64,000 bases of DNA from Setoptus koraiensis (lineage: Eukaryota; Arthropoda): NCBI GenBank assembly GCA_048013815.1, contig CM106585.1, positions 19,344,001 through 19,408,000 of the forward strand, written 5' to 3'. Position numbers and translations under genes: made by a program. Shown here piece by piece: positions 23,331-32,381 of this stretch. The notes beneath the pieces are model-generated. The model was not told where the DNA came from and did no database searches. It worked only from the letters and a program-made list of their open reading frames with translations. The stretch's first letter is position 1. Each line of letters opens with the position of its first letter.

Positions 23331-23581
23331 ATTGTGGTAATATTACGTTTTATAGCTTCTTTGGCTATAACCGATGGGGGATTTCCGATGCAAATTTTAT
23401 AATACTCCGACCATATTTTACTATTTCTCTGACTATTTCTGTGGTACATCGGTTCAATGAGACAGTACTCTATGATCTGAAAACTCGAGTCTGCCGATAG
23501 AAAAGGTTGTCTTGTTTTCGTAGTCATCGGATGATGGAATGTTTCTATTTTTGGGTTTCATTTTTTCGCATTCTCAGATAG

Positions 23582-23825
23582 TGGACGAGAACACAACCTT
23601 TCCCAACCGACCCGATCTTTGAGAAATACCCGCGCGGTTTCTGCGTTGAAGGTAGCTCCACTCAAACATTTTTGTATCTCCAAAATCGGGAGTTCCCGCA
23701 CTACCGGACAACATTGTTTACGATATGGGGCATTTACAGGTTATGTGCGTCTCCTCTGAGGCCGCTACAACAACAACTCTGTCAAGCAACCGAACATTTG
23801 TAGAAATTTCGGTTTCTCGGACAAT
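23582..23825. other. Unique segment within the array spacer
   Basis: The shared upstream block of copy 3 stops at the TCTCAGATAG near 23580, and the shared 3' flank of copy 4 resumes near 23825 (ACCACCCGTCTGAAAGGC). The roughly 240 bp between has no counterpart in the other spacers and is more GC-rich. No gene is recognised in it. Confidence 0.5.
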
Positions 23826-24032
23826 CGGCTGCCAGGAAATCGCCAACCACCCGTCTGAAAGGCAGCTCGTATATCAAGATTCGCTTTTAATATTCATAAC
23901 AAAGACATGCTTTTATTTAATCTGCTTCAATGTTGATTCGTCTGATACAATTGTCACACTAGGTTTTGAACAGCTTCAGTTAATCCACGAAGAGTTTAGA
24001 TGGAATGCAGTCGATCGCCATCTCAATCGCTA

Positions 24033-25346
24033 TCATGCGGCTTTCCTTTCCGATGGAGGTGACATGGGCAAGACTTTCATGACCTGTTCAGAATTCTCTG
24101 ACAATTTTATTGCGTACCCGGAGGATGATTTGATAGCATAAGTCAAGTCGACGTAACGACACATGAAATTGGTCAAGTACATCACCCTAACTCTCTTGGT
24201 GGCCCATGATACAGGGAAATTGTACAAGAGCTCTTCAATGTCACCGAAAAAGTCACGGTAACTCAGTATCTTAATCCAAGTCTCAAGGCTCTTGTCTATA
24301 TAACTTTCACACAGGTCATTTGTCAGGTCTCTGTAGTTAGTTTTCACTTCTTCTTGCGAGAAAGATGATGGATTTTTGAGCTTCTTATTGGCATATTTTT
24401 CCAAATTTGACAATAGCCGCTCCTGAGCCTTAGGATCGTTTTGTTTCAGTCCGTAGGCGAGCGATTGCATTTCATCAAAATCTATAGCACTGGACGATGA
24501 TACGCTCATGATTGTTTGTAGAGTTTTCAACAATTTCTTGGGATACTCGCCCTCGACTAACTGTCTGCGAGCTGCCGTCGGAAAGAGATTTTTCGGGTTA
24601 GGAAGAATACGAGTGTCAAATTTCCTGAAATTCAGTCTTTCAGAGGAGTCCTCTGCCACGTATTTGAAGCAATCAATTCCTTGACGTTTAGCGACGTCTG
24701 ACATGAGATTGACATAAGTGTCCTCTTCTGGACTACCCAACCGATGTCGCCCGTTGGCATAACTTGTCGCAACTCGGATCCATCCCATGCAGGTCATGTG
24801 GTTTCCCCAAAGCAATGACAAACCGAATCGCAGTACGTCTGTTAAAAATTTCGAACCCGTAGCGTCCAGCGTTTCTATTTTGGTGTCTGCATAGATTTTC
24901 TTCAAATTTTCATTAGCAATCAACGATTCCAACGTTTCCTTCGCTCGAGAGCTTGTCTGATCGGTCCATTTGTACTCATGATCGTCGTACAAGTAACCTA
25001 GACAAGCGTCCAGGAAGATTATATCGAGGAACTCGTCTAATTTATATCCATTTCCGATGAACCTTTGCAGATATGTGACACACTGAGCGTTTGTTGGCGA
25101 ATAGTTACGCCAGTCGTCTTGATTCAACTCTTGAATCAAATAAGGATTGCTGCACTCCTTATTTGATATTTCACACATCTTAAATGCTCTGAAATATTCC
25201 TTGAAGAGTTGGTTTTTTTCACCCACAAGTTTTGGTATGTGGCCCATCGGAGGCCTTGACGGATTCGGAATTTCATTGGTACTAACTGTGTTGCAGTAAA
25301 CTAGCAGTGCTAGCGCTCCCAGTAATAAGCTTACCCCCTTTTCCAT
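24033..25346 (-). CDS. Family B copy 4: intact secreted protein of unknown family
   Basis: 437 aa from the ATG at 25346, chosen because it aligns with the start of copies 2 and 3 and opens the signal peptide MEKGVSLLLGALALLVYC; the frame extends 21 codons further upstream. It aligns along its full length with copy 2 and keeps the four family cysteines. It differs by a short insertion near residue 60 (MCEISNKECSNPYLIQELN) that adds a further pair of cysteines. Many differences from copy 2 are substitutions rather than gaps. It is the rightmost copy, and the intact peptide gene lies divergently upstream. Function unknown. Confidence 0.85.
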   Translation of the reverse strand: MEKGVSLLLGALALLVYCNTVSTNEIPNPSRPPMGHIPKLVGEKNQLFKEYFRAFKMCEISNKECSNPYLIQELNQDDWRNYSPTNAQCVTYLQRFIGNGYKLDEFLDIIFLDACLGYLYDDHEYKWTDQTSSRAKETLESLIANENLKKIYADTKIETLDATGSKFLTDVLRFGLSLLWGNHMTCMGWIRVATSYANGRHRLGSPEEDTYVNLMSDVAKRQGIDCFKYVAEDSSERLNFRKFDTRILPNPKNLFPTAARRQLVEGEYPKKLLKTLQTIMSVSSSSAIDFDEMQSLAYGLKQNDPKAQERLLSNLEKYANKKLKNPSSFSQEEVKTNYRDLTNDLCESYIDKSLETWIKILSYRDFFGDIEELLYNFPVSWATKRVRVMYLTNFMCRYVDLTYAIKSSSGYAIKLSENSEQVMKVLPMSPPSERKAA

Positions 25347-25518
25347 ATTGAGATAGTACCACGGTTTTTTGCTTATTTTGCTGTACCCGATTGAGGATTT
25401 CCGATGCACTTTTCTATGATATCCTGACTTTATTTTACTATTTTTCTAACTATTTCTATAACACATTCGCCCGGTGAAACTTCACTCTGTGTTCGCAAAA
25501 CTCAAATCTGAAGTTTCC

Positions 25519-25675
25519 AGATGGAAAAGGTTGTCTGGTTTTCGCTGTCATCGGATGATGGGATGTTTCTATTTTTGGGTTTCATTTTTTCGCATTTTCA
25601 GACAGTTGTCTGAATATTTATTTCGTTTATAGAGCTAATATCACAAATAGAATATCGGTATGAGTTGGCATTCAA
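25519..25675. repeat. Fourth copy of the upstream array block
   Basis: Contains GGAAAAGGTTGTCTGG, ATCGGATGATGGGATG, TTTCGCATTTTCAGAC and TTTCGTTTATAGAGCTAAT, matching the blocks upstream of copies 1 and 2 (and in part copy 3). Its recurrence at the same place shows that the duplicated unit extends well upstream of each coding region. Confidence 0.6.
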
Positions 25676-25862
25676 TGCGGGTACGAACTTTTTGTTTATG
25701 TGTCGATTGTGATGGCAATGGATCCGAAAAATCCGTTTTGAACTCACAATTGGCTCATAGATCTACCGAAAAGTGTTCAATCGATTTTAGATGAACAATT
25801 TTCAGATATCAATCATTTACATCTATTAACGTGGAAGAGACAAATGAAAAACTCAGGCCAAA

Positions 25863-26129
25863 ATGCGGATCATCATCATTTGCTCAGCCTTGCTTCTGTT
25901 GAGCATAATTGTGGAAGCAGATCCTGTTAATGACGACATATCTGAAGAAGACTTAGCTGAACTGCTTGATCCGGTAAACGAACATTGCATGCATGAGACA
26001 AATGAGGCTGACTGCGATAGTTGTTGCACTCGTCTGTCGATGATAGCTGAATTCACTGAAAATCCACGATATAATTCGCCCAAGTGCGACTGTCCCTACC
26101 GTATAATTGGTCCAAACGATTTGTCGTAG
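25863..26129 (+). CDS. Small secreted six-cysteine peptide (cystine-knot-like framework)
   Basis: 88 aa, single exon, ATG at 25863. Signal peptide MRIIIICSALLLLSIIVEA, then an acidic stretch (DPVNDDISEEDLAELLD) that looks like a propeptide, then a cysteine domain. Mature cysteines at residues 42, 51, 54, 55, 75 and 77 give the pattern C-x8-C-x2-CC-x19-C-x-C. The order C-C-CC-C-C is that of inhibitor-cystine-knot peptides of arthropods, though the last spacing is tight. It lies divergent from family B copy 4. A broken relative sits at 17.8 kb, and its 3' flank recurs in the array spacers, so the peptide gene was part of the duplicated unit. The framework comparison is inference; biological role unknown. 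Confidence 0.7.
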   Translation: MRIIIICSALLLLSIIVEADPVNDDISEEDLAELLDPVNEHCMHETNEADCDSCCTRLSMIAEFTENPRYNSPKCDCPYRIIGPNDLS

Positions 26130-26950
26130 TGACGATGAATGAGTAAAGTAAAACACGAGCACATTGGGAGTCGACAAAATTGAAATCGGCATGATTGGAC
26201 GAGAGATGTGGATTTCTGGCACCCAAAAGTGACCGCTCTTGTCTAAATAAACAGCATGATCACGTAAAAAACAAATTGATACGTTTTAAATAGTTTTTAT
26301 ATACCTAATATGCACAACGTTGTGCTACAACATACCGCGGTGGTTGACCATGAGCAAATGTTTTTTCTCTTTGAGTCGTGATAAAGTTCAAATATATCAC
26401 ACGATTTTCGAATGTTGCGACTCGAAATCTCTACAATGTTTCATTCGAGAGAACGGTTTTTCGATTATGATGGAATAAGTTAGGCTATGTAAATATTAAC
26501 TTTCGGAAAGTGTCTCGAAAGAAAGTGCCTCGCATTTCATTGTTAGATTTATGATGCATCGATATAGGAATCTCTGGCAACTCCAGTTCTTTCAATTCAT
26601 CAGTGCTCGAACAGAGTGCGTGTCATTCGCGTTTCAACAAACAATCCTGATGGCATGGATGCTGTCAGATTCTAAAAACAGTACCAAAAATAAACCATGT
26701 CTCCAACGATCTTCACGAAGAATCACGTCTCTTTTTTTCCGGTCGAAAATAGAAACAGCCGTGTCTAGACGACTCTAAAAAAGTGTGCAATTTTACTCCG
26801 GGAGTGAACTTTGGAAACGATTAACAGCGAACCTATCTGCGCCCTATGCCATCAGAGTTTTCAGGTGTAATAGAAGCTTCGACCCTCTGGATTTACTCGG
26901 CGTTGCATCAGACGGATTGGTTGATTGCTAAAAACAAAAACAAAGGAGCG
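26130..26950. other. Spacer upstream of A2
   Basis: The first ~150 bp are the peptide gene's 3' flank, shared with the flanks at 18.0 kb. The rest is AT-rich with no recognised gene; the last part probably holds the A2 promoter and leader. Confidence 0.45.
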
Positions 26951-28477
26951 ATGGGTGGCGTGAAAAACTCATTGGTGGTATTCATACTTTTGATCGGAGA
27001 ATTTTCGTTCGCGTGTGTCCCTGGTGATATTTGCACACTCACTAAAGCAAAGTGTGTCAAAACAATCAAGAAAACTGTCACTATTTCCGGTTTTCTAAAC
27101 TTGGCCGATGTATTGATGATCCAAGACAATAATTCTTATGAACGCGATCAACATAATGCAATAGTAAACAAGTGCTTGCGCAGTGAAAACGGCCAAAAAG
27201 ATATCAGAACACTACGAGAAATTATTGAGCAAGCATCAAAAATTCATTCAGTATGTGAGCCGCAATTCATAGATCGATTGATAGCATTTGACCGTCAAAT
27301 AAAAATAGAGCATGTCAGTCATGGTAAAATACTTGGACGAAAACAAACAAACAGACTGTTGCCTTTCTTCCGGTTGCTCGCTGGCCAAGTTGCATTGACG
27401 TGTAAGCATTCGCTGGATAGAAAGTTATCGTTGATAGAGGATGAAAACAAGCAATTGGTGAACGACATCAATAGTGTATTGAAGAAAATAGCCAAAAGTG
27501 AATCGTTGCGAATACAAAGGTCAGCTGAATCGGCACAACTACCAACAATATTCAAGTTAGCACTGAAGATGCATCCTCGTTCTTTGGAGCGAATAGAAAA
27601 TCTCGTGATACTGGATCCTGAGACATCAGACGCAAAGATTGATTTTTATATTGGGATCACTCTGAATAGTGAGCGTGCCCATGGAGAGTTTTTACTGACC
27701 AAGGAGGCTTGTAAAACAATTGATATGTATGCAAGGAATTCCTTCTATCCCATTGTGAGATTGGCATGGAAGGGCTACATGGCCACGAGAACGGATTTGC
27801 CGGGCAAAAACAAATGGGAGGAGAGCGAAAAAATTCAAAACTGGATGCAAGCAATACAATACTGCCAAGGTGTGCTCATCACCTATGCTCATTTGGATGC
27901 TCAGCAAGACGCTGCAGTAAGACTGGATCAAGACGAAAACCAAATGGCTTTGGACGTTGGCACAAGCAAATGCTCTCTTGCCACTGGCGACTATGCGCAA
28001 CCGGAAGCTGGCAATTGCGCACCGGCCCAATGGCATAGATTCGAACAGGTGAGAGAGATTATCGAGGAGTTTGACAGTGATTTATTGTGTTACACACACA
28101 CCAATCGATTGGGAGCTTGGTTAACGAGAAGATTGAGCAAAAATGAGCAGAATTTGGCCAGCTTCATTAGAATAGGACAATATGACGAGTCATTCCAACA
28201 AACAATGAGCGGAGATGCCGATGACACTGCCGACCGAGAGAGACCGGTTCAATTCGGCGGTCAGTTTGGTGTTATTCTCAATGGGGGACACGCATCAAGT
28301 GGAGCAGCGATTGCCCATCATGCTCATCATGCTCCCCAATGGGTTCATATGTTTGGACATGCAGTTCCCGGATGGGTTGTGACGCTTATGATATTAGGTG
28401 GAATTGCGCTGATGATTGGGGCCATGTTCGTCGTGGTTCGGGCCTGTTCTTCGGGCCAACCAGGCGCTGGTATTTGA
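26951..28477 (+). CDS. Family A2: type I membrane-anchored protein, paralogue of A1
   Basis: 508 aa from the ATG at 26951, which opens the signal peptide MGGVKNSLVVFILLIGEFSFA; the frame extends 35 codons upstream without a better leader. The ectodomain repeats the A1 cysteine contexts (NKCLR, SVCEP, LTCKH, EACKT, QYCQG, LLCYT). Shared blocks are LLPFFRLLAGQVALTCK, IDFYIGITLN, YARNSFYPIVRLAWKGYM and FDSDLLCYT. Near the C-terminus come a His-rich patch (AIAHHAHHAPQWVHMFG) and one transmembrane helix (WVVTLMILGGIALMIGAMFVVV) with a short tail. It is intronless like A1. Together A1 and A2 bracket the lipases and the family B array in opposite orientations. No named domain recognised; surface location is inferred. 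Confidence 0.8.
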   Translation: MGGVKNSLVVFILLIGEFSFACVPGDICTLTKAKCVKTIKKTVTISGFLNLADVLMIQDNNSYERDQHNAIVNKCLRSENGQKDIRTLREIIEQASKIHSVCEPQFIDRLIAFDRQIKIEHVSHGKILGRKQTNRLLPFFRLLAGQVALTCKHSLDRKLSLIEDENKQLVNDINSVLKKIAKSESLRIQRSAESAQLPTIFKLALKMHPRSLERIENLVILDPETSDAKIDFYIGITLNSERAHGEFLLTKEACKTIDMYARNSFYPIVRLAWKGYMATRTDLPGKNKWEESEKIQNWMQAIQYCQGVLITYAHLDAQQDAAVRLDQDENQMALDVGTSKCSLATGDYAQPEAGNCAPAQWHRFEQVREIIEEFDSDLLCYTHTNRLGAWLTRRLSKNEQNLASFIRIGQYDESFQQTMSGDADDTADRERPVQFGGQFGVILNGGHASSGAAIAHHAHHAPQWVHMFGHAVPGWVVTLMILGGIALMIGAMFVVVRACSSGQPGAGI

Positions 28478-29507
28478 CAGTGTCACTCTTTTATTAAAAG
28501 CCGGCGAACAAATCCTACTGATTCAACAAACAAATGCTTGGCGAATCGGATAATAGAGAAAATGAGGCCCAGTTAGATCGGTCAAACGCAATCTCTAGCC
28601 ATGCCGCGAGTCGTGCTGGTCTTCTCGATCTTCGATTGGCGGGCGTAGCTCATTGCTCTTGTCTCGGTGTATCTTGCGCATTTTGATTAATTATCATCGT
28701 TATATGTATAGAAACAATCATTTCGAATCTCTTTCTACTATCAACAGTCGCAAACTTTGCCTACAAACAGCAGCTGAATAGAGTTATGAAGATGTACTTG
28801 TATAACACTGACCTAAAAGACTGACGATACCTGTTTGATCTGTTATTCCTCGTCGTGTGTTATTTTGCTATCAATGATGAGTAATTTCAAAATGCCAGAT
28901 AATGGCACACTCTACTTTGTTTGCTGAGACAAATAGAAAAAAACTGAAGCATGAGTAATAATTGAATCAGCCACCATAACTTGACTCTATAACATCTTGC
29001 TCGAGCTATATGATCATATTACAGGCTGTTGCACATGCTTTCCTGATCTAACAAAAGTGAAGAATGTGGCACAATGTCAGTTTCTTGGACCTTTCAGGCC
29101 GAGAAATATATTTGCACACATGATTGCAGCATTACAGATAATTTCTATCATCTAAATTTACCAATTTTCACTCGCTCAATTTATATATGTGCTGATGCAA
29201 ACATCATGTTCAACGACACAATTCATTTATGGAATCACACATTCGGGCCAACGAAAGCATGATACTTTTATACGACGTTTGTATCGCTTGCTTAGGATAA
29301 ATAAGATAGGACTACTTAATCAATCTTGTCAGACCAACAATCATCACCATTCAACTCTCATCCGGTGTTTAGCGTTTGTTTATCTCGCACATTGTATTTG
29401 CTAGAAAGTATCGGGTAGCGGTAGTTATTATTGTGTTGTGATACAAACAGCATTATATTGACAATAGAAATTGTGACAACCGAAGAACAGATATATCCGA
29501 CCGGGGA
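28478..29507. other. Intergenic region
   Basis: AT-rich, about 1 kb. 3' flank of A2 and 5' flank of the next gene; nothing else recognised. Confidence 0.5.
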
Positions 29508-31103
29508 ATGATTAAGCTATCAGGAGATCAGAGCCTCTATCGGTCACCAAGAGGCGCTTATCAAAGGAGGGGGGAGTCAGCAGGATGCAACGGCAAATCA
29601 AATGATACAAGGAAAAACGACAAGACATTGTTGTTGAAATTAAAATATTCACTACCTCGTATGACAATGATATTTTTAATCATACAATTGCACAACGGAC
29701 ACTCATTTGGTCAGCTCGAAGGTTTAGCATCTAGTGGGCTCGATTTAGGCGCACTGGCAAATCTGGCTGGCAGTCTGGATTTGAAAAGTCTGACAAGCAA
29801 TCCACAGATTATGAGTGCTGTCACTTCACTGCTCAATCCTGGCGCTTCTTCATCCGAAAATTCGGACAATCCACGGCAGCAACAACAATCTCAACAACAA
29901 CAACAACAGCAGCAAGAGGACGATGATTTGCAGCAACAGCAGTCTCGGCCCATAAAAATGAATCAATTGCAAGAGAAGAATAATCAACCGAGCCGAGACA
30001 ATAGTCGCATTTCGAATTCAATTGCTAAAACGGCTAAAGAAATTGAAGAGGAAAGACGAGAGAGACGTCTCAGAGAGATAGAGCCAGACAGAAAGAAATT
30101 GCGTGAACGCTTGGATAGAATTAATGGCGTGGATGAACCAAAAGCCACTGGAGAGCCGGATGGCGACAATGCTGATAAGAAACGCCAGGCAGGTCAACAG
30201 GGAGAAAACAAATCAGAACAGCAATCGTCTAACGGTGCGAAATCTAACGGAAATTTAGCTGGAGATTTGAGCAGTCTCATTCAGGCCGCATCGAATTTAA
30301 TGCCCGGATTGAGCGATATTCTTAGCCCGACTAACTCTAACACAAACAACAATAATAGCGCCACTCAAACCGGAAGTGCGCCATCTTCCTCCACCGGTCC
30401 TCTGGCGGCCTCACTTTTGAGTTTAGCTTCTGGGGCCAGCAACAACAATAACAATAACAACAATTTGAAGCTGCCGGCTGCTCAACAGCATCAATCAGCA
30501 CCGGCGGGCGCAACCAGCGCCACAGCGAGCAACGCCATCCCAAATATCATGCAACAGGTGATGGGCGCTTTCACTAGCGGACAAATACCTCCCGAATTGA
30601 TAAAGTTGGCCATGAGCGGAAAAATTCCCCCACAGATCATACAGATGACTTTGAGCGGACAGGTACCCCCACAATTAATTCAGATGGTGCTCACTGGCCA
30701 GATACCTCCGTCACTCATAACTTTTATCGTGGACTCTATGCAACAGAATAGAGGTCCGCAGCCGCAACCACAGCCTGCCACGGACAACGGTCAACAGCAA
30801 AACAATGTTAATCCGTCCCAGCAAACAAATGCGAATCCGTCCCAGCAAACAAATGCAAATCCGTCCCAGCAAACAAATGCAAATCCGTCTCAGCAATCGG
30901 CCGCGGATGCATCATTTTTAGCAATGTTGCTCCCATTTGGCAATCTGACCAAAGCAAATACCCAAACTTTTTTGTTGCCCACCGTGCTGGGCAATGTGCC
31001 CATCACATATCCACCCATCGACCTGGTTGGCTTTGGTGTCAAGAAAATCGGTCAATTGGTTGGCGGCACCATAACCAACATGGCCTCTCTATTTCCCTTT
31101 TGA
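29508..31103 (+). CDS. Low-complexity secreted protein with 13-residue Ile-Pro-Pro repeats
   Basis: 531 aa, single exon. A hydrophobic stretch (MTMIFLIIQLHNGHSFGQ, residues ~52-69) may be the signal peptide, in which case translation could start at this inner Met; the ATG at 29508 leaves a polar 51-residue lead. It is followed by Q-, N- and S-rich tracts and a charged helical segment (EIEEERRERRLREIEPDRKK). Then come four tandem 13-residue units of the form SGQIPPQLIQMVL (30576-30731), four 8-residue units NPSQQTNA (30810-30899), and a conserved-looking hydrophobic C-terminus (LPTVLGNVPITYPPIDLVGFG). No named family. The composition suggests a structural, matrix or secretory protein. It is convergent with another low-complexity gene. 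Confidence 0.7.
   Translation: MIKLSGDQSLYRSPRGAYQRRGESAGCNGKSNDTRKNDKTLLLKLKYSLPRMTMIFLIIQLHNGHSFGQLEGLASSGLDLGALANLAGSLDLKSLTSNPQIMSAVTSLLNPGASSSENSDNPRQQQQSQQQQQQQQEDDDLQQQQSRPIKMNQLQEKNNQPSRDNSRISNSIAKTAKEIEEERRERRLREIEPDRKKLRERLDRINGVDEPKATGEPDGDNADKKRQAGQQGENKSEQQSSNGAKSNGNLAGDLSSLIQAASNLMPGLSDILSPTNSNTNNNNSATQTGSAPSSSTGPLAASLLSLASGASNNNNNNNNLKLPAAQQHQSAPAGATSATASNAIPNIMQQVMGAFTSGQIPPELIKLAMSGKIPPQIIQMTLSGQVPPQLIQMVLTGQIPPSLITFIVDSMQQNRGPQPQPQPATDNGQQQNNVNPSQQTNANPSQQTNANPSQQTNANPSQQSAADASFLAMLLPFGNLTKANTQTFLLPTVLGNVPITYPPIDLVGFGVKKIGQLVGGTITNMASLFPF
30576..30731 (+). repeat. Four tandem 39-bp units coding the 13-residue Ile-Pro-Pro repeat
   Basis: Units read SGQIPPELIKLAM, SGKIPPQIIQMTL, SGQVPPQLIQMVL and TGQIPPSLITFIV. 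DNA differs more than protein between units, so the repeat is old and held by selection on the protein. Confidence 0.8.
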
Positions 31104-31430
31104 ATTGGTCTCATTACGGCAGCACCGGCAATGGTAACAGCAGCAATCAACGAAAATTGTTATGTAATTATCAGTAAGATTAGTCAGATGTTGACGCAAC
31201 TCGACATTGATCCGAACTAAATTTCATTCGGCAGTTGAAACCCTGCACTCATTTGCATAGTAGTCTGCTGTTTGTTTGCAAAATACAGACCCAAACACAG
31301 ACACCTAACGTTAAATGGGTGTAAACAAGATTGACAGTTTATTTGCTTGTTTCCATTTTACTATTCAAACAATTTCAATTCGTTCATACATGTCCTATTC
31401 ATCATGTGACCATGATGACACCGTGACACT
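31104..31430. other. Short convergent 3' region
   Basis: 3' flanks of the two convergent low-complexity genes; nothing else seen. Confidence 0.5.
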
Positions 31431-32381
31431 TTATGCCGTGCTCGACAAACGGTCCACTAGGCCCTCCAATTCGGCATCTATCGACTTGGAGATTTTATCG
31501 TCCTCCTGCAGACGTTTCTTGGCCTCTATATGGTTTATTGCTTGCAGGGGATCAGTTGAGGTGCCATTGGTGACCTTGTCCTCTTTGCCCTTTTCAAGCA
31601 TTTCTTTTGTGGTCACTTTGGCGCGCTTAGGTAGATCTAACTTTTCCTCTTCTGAATATTGTTGACGGGCCAACATAGACCTCGATTGAGGCACGTCAGC
31701 TCCATCAGCGGCTCCTCCTCCTGCATCACCGGGAATTTCCGAACCGTCCGCGGACGGAGACTCTCCACCTGGTAGATCACCACCACCCGGTAGATCGCCA
31801 CCACCCGGTAGATCACCGCCACCCGGTAGATCACCGCCACCCGGTAGATCACCGCCACCCGGTAGATCACCGCCACCCGGTAGATCACCGCCACCCGGTA
31901 GATCACCACCAGCCCCTGGTTCCAATCCCGGTGGCATTTCCGGTAATCCTCCATCGCCAATTGGTTGCAGCCCATCAATGATACTTATAAGTTGTTCCAT
32001 TTTATTCTTCACTTTATCTTTTATGTGAGTACCGAGCATTTTTCCGAAACCCAACCCTGACGATGCATCCCCATTGTCCCCCGAAGGCCCGTTTCCGATG
32101 ATGCCTTGGATGGTACCCTTGGCAACATCCTTGATTTTATCAAATAATATTCCTCTTGATTGGAGCTGTTCGTTATCTTCTGCACCCGCATACGCTGCCG
32201 GTCCACTGGCACCATCACGAGCGGCGTGATTCATGATCGTGTTGAAAGCTCTTCTCGCTTCACTTTCATGGGAATCTGACGATGCATCATAATCGCGGTC
32301 ATTGCTCACCGGTTTGTTTTCACAGTCCTCGGGCTCTGAGTAGTCGTGACAACTGATCTGTGATGATGACAGCACGAGCAC
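31431..32381 (-). CDS. Secreted protein with Gly-Gly-Asp-Leu-Pro-Gly repeats (5' exon missing)
   Basis: The open frame gives about 316 aa but begins with a GTG, and no in-frame ATG lies between it and the upstream stop. A 5' exon is therefore needed; an acceptor such as CATCATCACAG just upstream of the ISCHDYSEP block would serve. The stretch VLVLSSSQISC resembles the end of a signal peptide. The body is acidic (CHDYSEPEDCENK), then has an amphipathic segment (GILFDKIKDVAKGTIQGII, then HIKDKVKNKMEQLISIIDGL), then eight near-perfect GGDLPG units, then a charged helical C-terminus (HIEAKKRLQEDDKISKSI). No named family; structural or secretory role is inference. Confidence 0.65.
   Translation of the reverse strand: MLVLSSSQISCHDYSEPEDCENKPVSNDRDYDASSDSHESEARRAFNTIMNHAARDGASGPAAYAGAEDNEQLQSRGILFDKIKDVAKGTIQGIIGNGPSGDNGDASSGLGFGKMLGTHIKDKVKNKMEQLISIIDGLQPIGDGGLPEMPPGLEPGAGGDLPGGGDLPGGGDLPGGGDLPGGGDLPGGGDLPGGGDLPGGGDLPGGESPSADGSEIPGDAGGGAADGADVPQSRSMLARQQYSEEEKLDLPKRAKVTTKEMLEKGKEDKVTNGTSTDPLQAINHIEAKKRLQEDDKISKSIDAELEGLVDRLSSTA
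31771..31911 (-). repeat. Eight 18-bp tandem units coding GGDLPG
   Basis: Plus-strand unit GGTAGATCACCGCCACCC, almost invariant at the DNA level, with A/G changes at the third codon position only. Such uniformity suggests recent slippage or unequal exchange, so copy number is likely polymorphic. Confidence 0.9.

Noticed and set aside
26551-26778. 75-codon ORF upstream of A2
   Set aside because: No signal, motif or homology to the array; likely chance.
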